A stretch of DNA of 64,000 nucleotides from Albugo candida (taxonomy: Eukaryota > Oomycota > Peronosporomycetes > Albuginales): assembly GCA_040437565.1 (NCBI GenBank), contig JBDOQK010000004.1, forward strand, positions 372,001 to 436,000, in the 5' to 3' direction. The notes under the pieces are model-generated. The model saw nothing but the letters and a program-made list of their open reading frames with translations, was not told where the DNA came from and did no database searches. Every line of letters starts with the position of its first letter. Position 1 is the first letter of the stretch. Position numbers and translations under genes: made by a program. Shown here in pieces: positions 1 through 12,234 of this stretch.

Positions 1-920
1 GTGTGTCGATGCTTTTTTCTCGCAAATGAAATGTCTAGAATCAAAGGATCTTGGGCTTGCCGAGAAATTTCTTGGGATGCGTTGTCATTTTGACGAAACC
101 CATGGATACCAGTTTGATCAAGAAGCCACCATTCGCGAGTTATTACAAAAGCATGGACTCGACAAAACTAATGCTGTGCGATGCCCAATGTGCAGAGAGA
201 ACCTGGAGTAGGCGTGTTACTGCCGGCAAATGGGCCTGGTACATCTGAATACCCAAACATCAAGACATTTCAGTCGCTATTCGGAAGTTTCGTTTGAATT
301 GCTCGCTCTACGCGACCGGACATCTCTTTTGATGTGCACCGCTCGTCTCGACGTGCCCATTTTTCTATGGTCTTTGATTTCAAATTAGCAAAACGTGTCG
401 CTCGGTACTTGGCTGGAAGTCCTGGCCTGAAATGGGCGATGAAGCGCGATGGCAAACCCGGCCTTCCACTCAGAATAGAGTGCTTTCCCGATGCCGATTT
501 TTCTGGAGACAAACAAGATAGAAAGTCTGTCAGCGGTGGCATTGTTCGTATCAACGGAATGGCCGTGGTTGGCACTGCAAGAAGCAAACGGCAGTGGCTT
601 TATCAACTGCTAAGGCGGAATATGTTGCTGCGTCTATTGGCGACAAAGATACTCTTGGACTAAAAGAATTGACTGGTGAGCTCGGTCTTCCAATTACACT
701 TCCGATGTGAACGAATATGGACAGCCAGGCTGCTATCAAACAAGTGGAAAACGAAGGCAGATTAAGCCAGGCAAGCATGTGGATGTACGCCTGAAGTTTA
801 TTGGCGATTACTACCGAAAAGTCGCTATTCAACCGACCTTCGTGACAACGCGCAATATGCTAGCTGACCTCCTGACCATGGCTATTTCAGCGCCTCGGAT
901 TCAAACTTTGGAGCTGCTGT
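1..920 (+). mobile_element. Ty1/copia pol remnant (reverse transcriptase end and RNase H)
   Basis: Translations show copia hallmarks in the expected order. They are the DLGLAEKFLG segment of the reverse transcriptase, a YRS/TRPDI-like linker near 270-330, a RYLAGSPGLKWA-like RNase H segment near 400-600, and the KHVDVRLKFI segment ending in an ADLLT motif near 770-890. The copy is cut by the window edge and is broken in several places, so it is a fossil. A purine-rich run and a TG-starting sequence follow directly, as expected at the 3' end of an LTR element. Age cannot be estimated without its partner LTR. Confidence 0.8.
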
Positions 921-953
921 TGATTTCGAGTAGGCGCAAGACCTGGGGAGGAG

Positions 954-1300
954 TGTTGGAAGATGATGCCTGATCGAGTGAGATCTTGCCGGGTCTTCGG
1001 CCGTCTCGGTGACACCGTCTACCAGCATCTGCTGTTTTGAGTGCAGCAGGTGATAGGCGAGAGCGATTAGGGTGTGAGAAGACGTAGGTACGGAAAAATT
1101 CGGATAATACAGAAGTCTGCTATTAATACTTCTTTGAACCACGCTGTCCTGATTCAATACGCAGCATCCCAGATTTAAAGGCTTGAAGTGTAGAAGCACG
1201 GGATAGTATGTAAGAAGATTCTCGCGGTGCGGACCCGGCGAAGCAGAAGCGCTCCAAAGGAAATGGAACAGCAGCAACAGTGAAGGATATAATGCTGGAG
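954..1300 (+). repeat. Probable 3' LTR of the copia remnant (end uncertain)
   Basis: A polypurine-like stretch ending in GGGGAGGAG just before 954 is followed by TGTTGGAAGATG, the usual start of a copia LTR. No clear CA terminus, target-site duplication or second LTR was seen, so the right border is a guess. Confidence 0.4.
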
Positions 1301-1872
1301 CCCTGAATGTAAAGAAAGCTATTCTAGTAAGGATAAAGAGAAGTTCTTCTTTGATGTGGCTGAGATACGGAATTTATTCACACTATTGGACTTCGGATTG
1401 GATTGCAGAATCGTATTCGTAGGATTGATGGGCATCTTCTAATCAAATACACTCGTTCTTTTGAGTCAGAAAACAACGCCAATGAAAATAAATACGATCG
1501 GAAGCACGCCAATATGGTCAAAACGTCGCGTTATTCTGGATTGTGTGGAATTTTCCACGTCTAGTGGACATTTCATCTGTAGAAATTTGGAGGTGATGGT
1601 AAACGAAAAGACAAATTTCTGACATTATTAATCGATGGGGTATCTTCCATTGCCTCAGTCATCACGTGTTAGACCAGCAGAGAGAAACACCCAATGTGAT
1701 ATTCTTTCAGTGCTATTTCGGGAGCAGCGAGACAAATAAGAAAAAAACATGGATCAAAGATAGTACCCTTCGTTTCGTTTGCTAGAATAATGCGACGAAG
1801 CTTGCTATTCCAACGACATCAACGTCTTTGATGAGAAATGTTATGGATCGAAAACAGTATCCGTTTGACAAA

Positions 1873-2320
1873 AAATTCGTTGATGAGCGAAAACTCAGAT
1901 GATGTTATTGGAGTGGTCAAGGCTGAGGATCAAAGGGATGCTGTTAATGGAAATTCTCGTGCCAAAATTCCAAGAAGCAAAAGAAAAGTCACAAAATGGA
2001 GTATCAATTTCTCGAGTGGCGTCATCACTCTACCGGTATCAGAATTNNNNNNNNNNNNNNNNNNNNNNNNNNNNNNNNNNNNNNNNNNNNNNNNNNNNNN
2101 NNNNNNNNNNNNNNNNNNNNNNNNNNNNNNNNNNNNNNNNNNNNNNAAATTCGTTGATGAGCGAAAACTCAGATGATGTTATTGGAGTGGTCAAGGCTGA
2201 GGATCAAAGGGATGCTGTTAATGGAAATTCTCGTGCCAAAATTCCAAGAAGCAAAAGAAAAGTCACAAAATGGAGTATCAATTTCTCGAGTGGCGTCATC
2301 ACTCTACCGGTATCAGAATT
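1873..2320. repeat. Gap-flanking direct duplication of 174 bp (assembly artefact)
   Basis: Bases 1873-2046 end at the gap 2047-2146 and recur identically at 2147-2320 immediately after it. One copy ends and the other begins exactly at the N run, which fits unmerged overlapping contig ends. Confidence 0.85.
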
Positions 2321-3344
2321 GTTTTAGGAACAAATTCTCAGTGGCCCCAACCTCAAGGTCCCTCCACTTGAGATGCAGATAAAGCAAAGGGAATGAGCCG
2401 ATGATGGCGAGATACAGACGCTATCCACCGTTCGACCTAGATCTTCAGAATACAATCCGATTGATTAAAATACCGACTCATGAAGGGGTAGCGCGTCTCG
2501 GATCGTTCAGAATAGCACTTTGGAAGCTATATAATGACGATGGATCTACGTGCAGTAAACGNNNNNNNNNNNNNNNNNNNNNNNNNNNNNNNNNNNNNNN
2601 NNNNNNNNNNNNNNNNNNNNNNNNNNNNNNNNNNNNNNNNNNNNNNNNNNNNNNNNNNNNNGAAACTGTGTGATGCGGAAAAAAGATCCCGGGAAAACGA
2701 TAGATTCATTATTTCGACCGAATTTCGGAATAATGCGAAATGGGACGACCATTCACTGCTGCGGATCTTAAGAAATTGTTTTGCGCGGTAAATTGAATGC
2801 GAACAATATACCAAACAACCCGGAGCTGGTGCAGACCCTTTATGATTTGTTCATAAAGCCATGCAATTGGCGGGAAGGAGAAAGATAAGAAATCTGGTGC
2901 GAGTCCGATTAGATGAACATGAAGGTCGTTCAAAGAGCGACTTTCGTAGCTGTGGAGACATGTAAACGATTGGAATCTTTTTTACTGAGAGCGAAAGGCT
3001 ACTATCTTTCACTGATCACCGTAATTTTAGAATCATTCTTGAATCGAGAAAGGTGACACCGCCATTTCGAGATAGAAAACAGACAAGTTTTGAACATGAG
3101 GCATGGTCTTGCACACTTTCGTTATGTGATTCGATATGGATCCGGTGTAAATTGTCTGGAGATATATTTTATCCTTTGGCGATCTGCAAATAAATTTCTG
3201 GGATAAAAAGAGACCAAATGTTATGCTTTTGTTGTTGAAAAATAGAAAAAGTATCGTCTTTGAAAAATATAATTCTGCTCGACATGTATTACTTCGATAG
3301 CTAAAGCTGCTTACCGCTATTTTGTCTTGCATGACATTCCCACC

Positions 3345-3429
3345 AACCTGAGTCGAGGTGGTTTGAGACACTTTCCCTTCTTTCCATCTTCTAACCGATC
3401 CGATGTCTCCAACCACCTCAACTCAGGTT
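3345..3429. repeat. Imperfect 26-bp inverted repeat with about 33-nt loop
   Basis: The arm at 3345-3370 (starts AACCTGAGTCGAGG) is matched by its reverse complement at 3404-3429 (ends CTCAACTCAGGTT), with about two mismatches. It could form a long hairpin or be the remains of a small foldback element. No gene is attached to it. Confidence 0.6.
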
Positions 3430-4949
3430 CCAGGAAGCATTGTGCAAATCAAAATAACGGTAATGATCTTATCTTTTGAATGAAATTGGCTTCCTAAAAT
3501 GTTTTCTCAAGAAAAAAGCCCTCAGTAAAAAACTCATTAACGTAAGATTAAACGCGCGGTATATTAGTAGATGAAAAAAAAATAATATTTAGAAAATAGA
3601 TAGTGCCCCTAATGTCCAGGATCGACTTTGTATTTTGGCTTAAGCGGGATCAGTAGGTCATCGGGGTACCGCGACGATATTTCAGATTTTGCAAAATAAT
3701 TTAAACTGGAAATCCAATATCTCCACTGTCTTTTTTTCCCGGTGAAAAAGATGCCTTCACTCGATTGGGAAAACCTTGAGAGCCACCCAATGGAAGGAAT
3801 CTTGAAAGTCTCGTTTTTTTATTCCCCCAGTTGTTGGATAGTATCGTTATGTGCTCGTAGAAGATAGAATGAGCGGAATTTGTGAGGTTTCTCTCTGTGG
3901 TGGATAATACGAATGTCGCCGGGGCAGAGAAACTGGATTAATTCAGTAGGTTTCGCCCGGTATCAGTCTTGGTGTCCGACGGGGGTCATAGCTCAAGAAT
4001 GAAGTCATGTCGAAGATTTTGAAGATTCTAGACACAAATCATCGTTTTCCTACGACTTATTGGACGTGGGCAATAAGGTGATCAAAATACTCAACCGTCA
4101 AGTACTAAAGACAACGCGATATATTTCGAGCGAGAAAAAGTTAATTATTGCAGAATGGCCGAGTTTGTTGCCACTTTAATAAAGGTCATTATATCAGCTA
4201 CCATCAGCTTGGCTGAATGGGTACGCACCGATAACGGATTTACGGCACTTCCAGCAGGAGATTCGATCAGCGTGTTGTATCATCCGATGCATGGGTTAAT
4301 TTGGTGTCTATGACCGCGCTGGAATTAACTACAAGACAGCAAGGCCTTATTAAAAGCGTTCAAGAAATACTGGAACATGAGCATCATGCCTCACTTGATG
4401 TACAAAGAAAAAAGGAAGCAGTAAGAAGCCACCACGGAAATAAAACGTGTGTCATATGTACCCATTGGAGGGATGGATGGGGGGGGGGTTGTCCCATCCG
4501 GCCACATTATCGAGCACGCAGACAAATCGCTTTACGGTAGTGACCCCACGAAGTGGTGCCTACATCGAGCGATTGGGTGTATAAAAATTCAGAAATTAGT
4601 GGAGTCCTGCGGTGTTCATGCGCGTCTCGCATCACTTATACGCATTTATCGAGAAAGAATTCGAAGGCTACTCAGAATTTAAGGGCTCATATTGTTTTCG
4701 AGAATGCCGACCATCAAATGAAATGATTCTTGAATTGCCACATGACACACCGACATGAAAGATTCTGGTCGAATGGATCATCCTGGATAGCCACTGCAAT
4801 CATTTATGAAGATGTCTCAATCCTACTGCCGAGATGCTTCATACACAATACCATAGCTGAAGTGATTTAACGTTCTATTGTACTTGAAGCCCAACATAAG
4901 AGGGAGAGGTGATGTGATCTAAAACCCTTGTGTCCCGTACACATCACAA

Positions 4950-5245
4950 ATTGTTTAACGGCTACTACGTAACGCTCCAATTGGGTAGAAATAGCTTTAT
5001 ACCTTTTCAACCTTTTCCAAAATTTTACTCGCCAGCAGAATTGTTCAAGTCGACATATGACAAAACCCGGTATCTAGCGTCTACTTGTAGGGACGCGGTA
5101 ACCCTCATGAGTAATCCTGCCTTGGGTGACTATATGATTGTTGATGATTCATCACCCCTCTGTGATGAAGTTGAAAATACCCCCACCTCCAGTTTGACGG
5201 TTCAGGGTGGTAAGGTGGTACCTGTGGTGCTGTCACTGCCTCGTC
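4950..5245 (+). repeat. Dispersed repeat, copy A (partner at 26712-27080, opposite strand)
   Basis: Several blocks match the reverse complement of 26712-27080 in the same order. They are GGCTACTACGTAAC, then CAAGTCGACATAT, then AACCCTCATGAGT, then ATGATTGTTGATGA, then GTGACGGT-like and CCTCGTCAC blocks. By eye they are roughly three-quarters identical. The open frame here is short and matches no family I know. A retroelement origin is likely from the surroundings but is not shown. Confidence 0.65.
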
Positions 5246-5449
5246 ACCAAGGCAACTACAAGCTTGAACGACATGAAATGTACCGCTTTGGCAGACCATA
5301 TTAAGTCGCAGAACCCTTACGTAAGGACAAGGATAGAGCTTGAGTGCATTACTGCGAGGAGCTCTCAAAGCCGAAAGCATTGTATATTGCAGCAATATCT
5401 GAACTTTATGATGGAGAGCATCCGGAGTGATCTGCTGTTTTTGCAAATT

Positions 5450-5855
5450 TTGAGACAGCAAGGCCTTACAAAATTGCGAAAGGAATTTTCACAATGATTT
5501 TGAAAACGGGTCAAGCTTTGACCCTCATCACGAATGTGAAATCACTTACATCCCTCCTCCGGGACCAAGGCAAACCGATGTTTGAGTCTCTTTTAGCTAG
5601 TCNNNNNNNNNNNNNNNNNNNNNNNNNNNNNNNNNNNNNNNNNNNNNNNNNNNNNNNNNNNNNNNNNNNNNNNNNNNNNNNNNNNNNNNNNNNNNNNNNN
5701 NNTTGAGACAGCAAGGCCTTACAAAATTGCGAAAGGAATTTTCACAATGATTTTGAAAACGGGTCAAGCTTTGACCCTCATCACGAATGTGAAATCACTT
5801 ACATCCCTCCTCCGGGACCAAGGCAAACCGATGTTTGAGTCTCTTTTAGCTAGTC
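5450..5855. repeat. Gap-flanking direct duplication of 153 bp (assembly artefact)
   Basis: 5450-5602 recurs at 5703-5855 on the other side of the 100-N gap 5603-5702. Treat it as one copy. Confidence 0.85.
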
Positions 5856-6875
5856 TTCAGATTGGACAGGTGTCTAAATTTCCACAAAAAATTCTCGTGT
5901 GATGGTCTCGTCCATTGACGTATGTGAGAAACTGAATGCTAGTCAGTCATCCTTCTGCGTAAAAAGTACTTCTTCAAAGGGTACGACACCCTCGAAAGCC
6001 GATACTATCTGGATGTATCCGGTCTCGCTCTTGAGGTCAAAAGGAAAGGTATCTCTTTCTCGATAACTTCCGATTCTTTTAAAGGAGTCGATGTGAAAAA
6101 ATTTACTCTGCCCAGGTGCCCAGAAGTATTGGTGCGTGTTGCGAAGACATGCGAGCAAATCGCATTGCTCTTCCCTGTGAGGGGCATTAATGCTCCGATT
6201 ATGAGAGAGCGACCAAGTTTCTTCCATAGTGGGCCATATTGTTTGGATCTGGGGCCACTGCTACTCCCTCAGCTGCACGTCAAAAACCAAAGAAGCAAAA
6301 AACAAAATTGACACCTGTGGTAACCTACAAAACGATCAATATACAGTCGAACGAAAAATATCCGACCAAGTATCGTTGATGTTCAGCTCTCTTCCACATA
6401 TCCCACCACTGGGAACACCACAACTCCCGCAAATATCCCTTCCACTATGACAATTCGAGGACAAACCGTCTCTACAAGGACTAACAGATCCCGTAGAGTG
6501 GTATGGGGGTATATTCATGCATGTGGTTCGTTCATGTGGAAAACATTACCATGTGAAGCCATCAGACACATGATGGCGAAAGCACGACGAAGTGCTTTAA
6601 CTGGCATGGGCGATAAAAATAATTTCTCTGTTCTTGNNNNNNNNNNNNNNNNNNNNNNNNNNNNNNNNNNNNNNNNNNNNNNNNNNNNNNNNNNNNNNNN
6701 NNNNNNNNNNNNNNNNNNNNNNNNNNNNNNNNNNNNACAGGAACCAAGTCGATTAGCGTGTTTGGAATGGCTTTCGCAGTTGGATGTGGTAGACGCTTGA
6801 TAAATTCAACATTCGACCGGAAAAATATTTACAGGACCTTTACCGCGCAAGTATCGACTAGAGTACATTTGAAAG
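5856..6875. other. No gene recognised; contains gap 6637-6736
   Basis: Short open frames on both strands show no family motif. The gap at 6637-6736 lacks a visible flanking duplication. The stretch probably belongs to the surrounding repeat island. Confidence 0.35.
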
Positions 6876-7600
6876 TTGGAAGAGCTATTTAATATGATAT
6901 GCAAAACCTCTGAATATTTCCGTCCACGACATGCGGGAGATCATTCGGCACAAAAAGTATCTTTTGCGATAATATACGGGACGAGGAAATCGTCAATGTT
7001 CATTACGACTATCTGGCTATGCTCAAGTTGTCAAAGCAATCAAATTGGAAGCGAATTTAATGTTCGAACAGTTGCGGACAACCTCGAATCCCAGGAAAAT
7101 GCGGGAAAGCTGGAAGACAAAAACCAGGAAACAGCTTCAAGAAATTGACAACAACATTTGGCAGGATAGCTGACGTGATGTTGCATCTAGCCAGCGTGTC
7201 ATGGAAGGTGAGCGTCTCGATATCGTACTGAACACACCAATCCGTCAAGTAATTTCTAAATTCTAGTATCGAGCAATTTAGAAGTTCGGTCGAAAACATT
7301 GCTAAACACAGCCAAGACGAGAATTTCGATCATCAGTGAAGCATAAGAAGAACTCATTCAAGCATTATTTTCGCCCTCCAGATAGTTCTTGTCGTCACGT
7401 GCCGATCGAAAATGTCACCAAACAATGTGGCACCGTGATATCGAACCCGAGGGAGATTATCGATGGATTCAGGGATTATTGGGGTGGTTTCATGGGCTCT
7501 TTTTATCGCTCCGAGACCGACACAAAAAATTACCGAAATCGACTCAAGATCCATTCAAATTCTTCTTCAAGTTCTTCGAATCGAGAAGATATTTTGTCAT
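6876..7600 (+). mobile_element. Possible LINE-like remnant
   Basis: Frames near 7050-7150 and 7336-7600 read like the spacer between endonuclease and reverse transcriptase of non-LTR elements: a basic, tryptophan-containing helix, then TVISNPREIIDGFRDYW, like the 'dp.ei...F..yy' segment. No endonuclease or reverse transcriptase catalytic motif was found, so the assignment is weak. A fragment of some other element is equally possible. Confidence 0.3.
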
Positions 7601-8407
7601 CAGACTAAATGTCATTTCGACAGTCGGAGGTGACGTTTCTTGGCCATGGAATTTCGGTTAAAGCAGTCACCGTGGACAGCCGCAAGACCGAAGTCATTGC
7701 AAAATGGACGACACCTACCAGCCAGACACAACTATTAGTTGCCTGGGTATGACTTGTTATCATCTTTGATCTATTCGTGAATACAGAACTCTCGCAATCT
7801 AACTTGGTTACCTCGTCAAGAAAGATCATGTTCATGCGTTTGAGTACCTTAACTTATGTCCGTTCCTCTGGACGCGCCTGTGTTGAATTTACCACAATGT
7901 GACAAACGTTTGATGGTGGCAACGGATGCCTATGGCTATTGCGTTGATGGTGTTCTTTCTCGACACCGCTCTGATTGCGATCATCCTTTTGCTTACTTTC
8001 CCAAGAAAATGGCAATTCCTGAGCTTACTTGCCCGACAAATGAGAGGGGAACGTTTTGCAGTTAAGCTTGCATTGTCAAAATGGCATTCATGGGCGTGAA
8101 CTTGACATCTACACCGCCAAACCTGCATACAGACAATTTTTGCATCATCCGAAAGTTTATCCGAAGCTGGATTGGTTTCTGACGCTCTTTCCACATCTAT
8201 CATCCAAGCTGCATCACGTTTAAGGTCATTTAATGTGGTTGCCGATTCTTAATCCCATCACCCTCCAGAGGTGTCAATGCAACCAGCGTCTACGCAACAG
8301 TGCATTGTTCACGATCTCACAAGTTTATCAATTGTAGTCGTGAATGACGCTGTCTCTAATTAAACTTCTCGTTCATCATCTCGCTTTAAGTTGTTTGAAA
8401 AGAAGTA

Positions 8408-8865
8408 TGTTACTAGCGACTCTAATCATGATGACTTTGAGCTGACCGACGCCGATGAATTCGTACTATTACGAACTTCGCGTTTTATAAGCACCACGAA
8501 TCCTTGTGCTGTTGCGTTTTAAAGGCTACTATCAGTACCAGAATTGCACCTCGGTTATGGATATGGAACTTCTCCAGATTCTGCTTNNNNNNNNNNNNNN
8601 NNNNNNNNNNNNNNNNNNNNNNNNNNNNNNNNNNNNNNNNNNNNNNNNNNNNNNNNNNNNNNNNNNNNNNNNNNNNNNNNNNNNNNTGTTACTAGCGACT
8701 CTAATCATGATGACTTTGAGCTGATCGACGCCGATGAATTCGTACTATTACGAACTTCGCGTTTTATAAGCACCACGAATCCTTGTGCTGTTGCGTTTTA
8801 AAGGCTACTATCAGTACCAGAATTGCACCTCGGTTATGGATATGGAACTTCTCCAGATTCTGCTT
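8408..8865. repeat. Gap-flanking direct duplication of 179 bp (assembly artefact)
   Basis: 8408-8586 recurs at 8687-8865 around the gap 8587-8686 with one visible base difference. This fits two reads or haplotypes of one locus inside the Gypsy remnant. Confidence 0.8.
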
Positions 8866-9243
8866 GAGAAATTAAGCATCCAAAATTACTATACGTGAAA
8901 CCGGAAGGTTTGCTTTACTTCATGTCGCAAATGACGATGCGCGTGTGTGAGTTAAACACCAAAGAGAATTACCTTCGAGCTTTTCTCATATCAGGCTTTT
9001 ATGATTCCTTCATTGCCTCGTTCGTGGTGCTCAGCGCAAATTTTTACGCATCGCTCTATGGAATCATTGGCCAACATTAGATTAAGACATTCGAGACTAC
9101 ATATAAACTTGCGTAACATGCATTCACTAGAAAAACAGCAGCGCTAGCAAGAATGGGCAAATGATTCAGTTGATAAAGTTTTTTTATCTAAAATTTCATT
9201 TATTCTGATACCGGTTCCAGAAGAAAGCTGGTCTGTTGTCGCT

Positions 9244-9667
9244 ACAGATTTCATTACGGCGTTAACAAAAATCAAACGGAATTGATGCTAACATGAAGGT
9301 TGTCGATAAAGTGTCAAATGATCAAAATATCAAGCGTGCGACCGCAATGATGATGCTCAAATGATGGTTTGTCACATCTTTGACTGTGTCGTTCGTCATC
9401 ATGGTNNNNNNNNNNNNNNNNNNNNNNNNNNNNNNNNNNNNNNNNNNNNNNNNNNNNNNNNNNNNNNNNNNNNNNNNNNNNNNNNNNNNNNNNNNNNNNN
9501 NNNNNACAGATTTCATTACGGCGTTAACAAAAATCAAACGGAATTGATGCTAACATGAAGGTTGTCGATAAAGTGTCAAATGATCAAAATATCAAGCGTG
9601 CGACCGCAATGATGATGCTCAAATGATGGTTTGTCACATCTTTGACTGTGTCGTTCGTCATCATGGT
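9244..9667. repeat. Gap-flanking direct duplication of 162 bp (assembly artefact)
   Basis: 9244-9405 recurs at 9506-9667 around the gap 9406-9505. It lies in the integrase part of the Gypsy remnant and should be counted once. Confidence 0.85.
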
Positions 9668-10989
9668 CTAAAATTGATTATCATCAGCTATCAAGATCCA
9701 AGTTTGTTTCAACGTTCTGGTCATCTCTTGCTAGATTAATGTGAATTTATCTACACATGACGAATTCTTATCGGGCAACAACCGTTGGACAAACGGAGAG
9801 TTTAAAAAATAATAATTTGAGAAGACGCTATACGCTGTATGGTTTCGTATCATGGACGTTATTGGTATGATCATCTCGGAAAAATTGATTCTGCTCATGT
9901 TACTCGCATTATTGCATCAGCTGGTTTCTCTTATTTTGAAATTGGTAGTGTTGTACGTAAGAGACACTTGTATCTGCGCATGCGCACTGTGATGGTGCTC
10001 AGTTCTCCCTAGTTCTTGTTTCTCACGCCATAATCGCTATTGGTTTCCGGAACGGTCTCATTCTTATCAATTTCTCGTCTATCCTAATCAGTGACTAACT
10101 ACGAAATATTTGATTTAGCCTCAATATTGTCATAAAAGTACTAGGACAAAACACGGACTGCTAATACTTCCAAGTCTGGAGATTTGATTATGCTGGATAC
10201 TAGAAGTATTCCTTCTATACATATGGCAGAAGAAATTGATCAGAAACGTTCGACATTAGCTGCTCACAATGTTGATCCATTTCGAGTCATTAAAATGTTC
10301 AACACGAATGATGCACAGTTGAACCTTCTTCGGACCATGAGGCGTTTGATGTCTAAGTTAGTATTGATAGTATTGACGCGTTGAGTAACTATGTTGAAAA
10401 CCAATCATGTTTTTAGACGCGTTCGACTTTGAAATCATCCCGAGTAACTTTGACGGGGACAATGACGACACGGTATACACCAGTTTTATCCACTTCCTCC
10501 CCAACATATCCATCTACCTTAGAAATCCCGGCTGATTACCTTTTGGAACATCCTAAAAAGCTTCTTCGAAAGCTCCCAATCGCTAACCTAAATTGCTCGT
10601 GAAGTGTCATGGACTAACCCACTATAAAACTACATGGAATTGCGAGCAAGATATTCGTCTTGTTACTCGTTGGCATGTTCTCATCACCGCTTTCGTGACG
10701 CAGCTTCAATATGTCAAGTCCAAGCGGATGAAACATCCTAGAAGGTCTCATATGGCTTTCAACATGCCAGCATTGGCTCAGCCAATGTTTGTCAGAGCAT
10801 CTTTCATTTCTCTACTTGCATTCTGTCATAGTTCTATATGGTTGGAAAACAGGACTAGCAAATCTGACAGGTGACCCAGGAATCTCTGATTTAGTGCCAC
10901 ACTTCCATCTTTCTTTGAAAGCTCCGATCCCCTATAATGTACGCCTGTACGTTCCGTGAAGTCGTTGACTTCCCCTCGTTCCTATAAAT

Positions 10990-11521
10990 TTATAGTCGTT
11001 ATGACTTACTGGATACCCCCTCGTAGTTAAGATGTTGTTGTTTTAGTTGGTAAAATGGAAAGTGAATAATTTAGGGTCCTTAGTTGTTGTTACTATTCTA
11101 AGCCCTAGTCTTTACGCATTGTCTTATAAGCTCCGCTGTATCAATCTTGATTGGTGGAATATGATGCACTGTCTTTACATTGTTTCTTAACCTCGAATTT
11201 CAGCATCCGATTGGCGGGATCCTTTTCCGATCTTATGATTGGCTGATGCCATTGCGACAGTCCCCCTCGACGCGCAATGCCTGACATTTGATTTCCGTAT
11301 CAATTGTCGGAATTGTTTCGTCGAAATGACCTTCGTTAGAAAATCGGCCAATTGATCGTTTGATTCGATATACTTGATTTCTACGTTGCCTTGTATAACT
11401 TGTTCTCGAATCAGGTGATATCTTATGTCGATATGCTTCGCACGACTCTGATATCCATTATTGATTGAATTGCTATTGCACTCTGATGTCTTCATATACG
11501 ATAGTGCTGGCTATATCCCGT
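10990..11521 (-). mobile_element. Ty1/copia remnant: RNase H end plus 3' LTR, cut by a gap
   Basis: On the minus strand 11495-11290 reads as the end of copia RNase H: SRAKHIDIRYHLIREQV, then QLADFLTK. A purine-rich CGAGGGGGAC then precedes TGTCGCAATGG at 11259, the likely start of the 3' LTR running to lower coordinates. The outer LTR end was not found; 10990 is a guess. The upstream part of the element is lost in the gap 11522-11621. This is a separate insertion from the one at the window start, in the opposite direction. It is broken. Confidence 0.7.
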
Positions 11522-11621
11522 NNNNNNNNNNNNNNNNNNNNNNNNNNNNNNNNNNNNNNNNNNNNNNNNNNNNNNNNNNNNNNNNNNNNNNNNNNNNNNN
11601 NNNNNNNNNNNNNNNNNNNNN

Positions 11622-12120
<499 letters not shown>

Positions 12121-12234
12121 TGTTCGTCAACTTTTCTCGATAAACCCTGGCAGCAACTCTTCAAGATTTACGCTCATAGAATGGAATTTGCATCGGCATA
12201 TTGTGACATACTTTTTTGTCAGTGTGATAATATC

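Larger units (their letters stand above)
1301..4949. other. Unclassified repeat-derived stretch, no gene recognised
   Basis: Only short, motif-free open frames are present. The stretch holds two assembly gaps, 2047-2146 and 2562-2661; the second has no obvious duplicated flank. It also holds one imperfect inverted repeat at 3345-3429. A 16-base word, AGACAGCAAGGCCTTA, occurs near 4334 and again near 5453, suggesting old repeat pieces. I could not assign any of it to a protein family. Confidence 0.4.
7590..10880 (+). mobile_element. Ty3/Gypsy chromovirus remnant (RT, RNase H, integrase, chromodomain)
   Basis: The order of parts is that of a chromovirus. The reverse transcriptase end (FLGHGIS..., K..VIAKW) lies near 7610-7740. 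RNase H (DAPVLNLPQ, VATDAYGYCVDGVLS, HPFAYF) lies near 7865-8250. Integrase core segments (SWSVVATDFIT, HGLKLII) lie near 9220-9760, and a chromodomain-like LVKCHGLTHYKTTW segment near 10590-10720. The copy is broken in many places and contains two assembly gaps with duplicated flanks. It is a fossil; no LTR pair was delimited. Confidence 0.75.
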
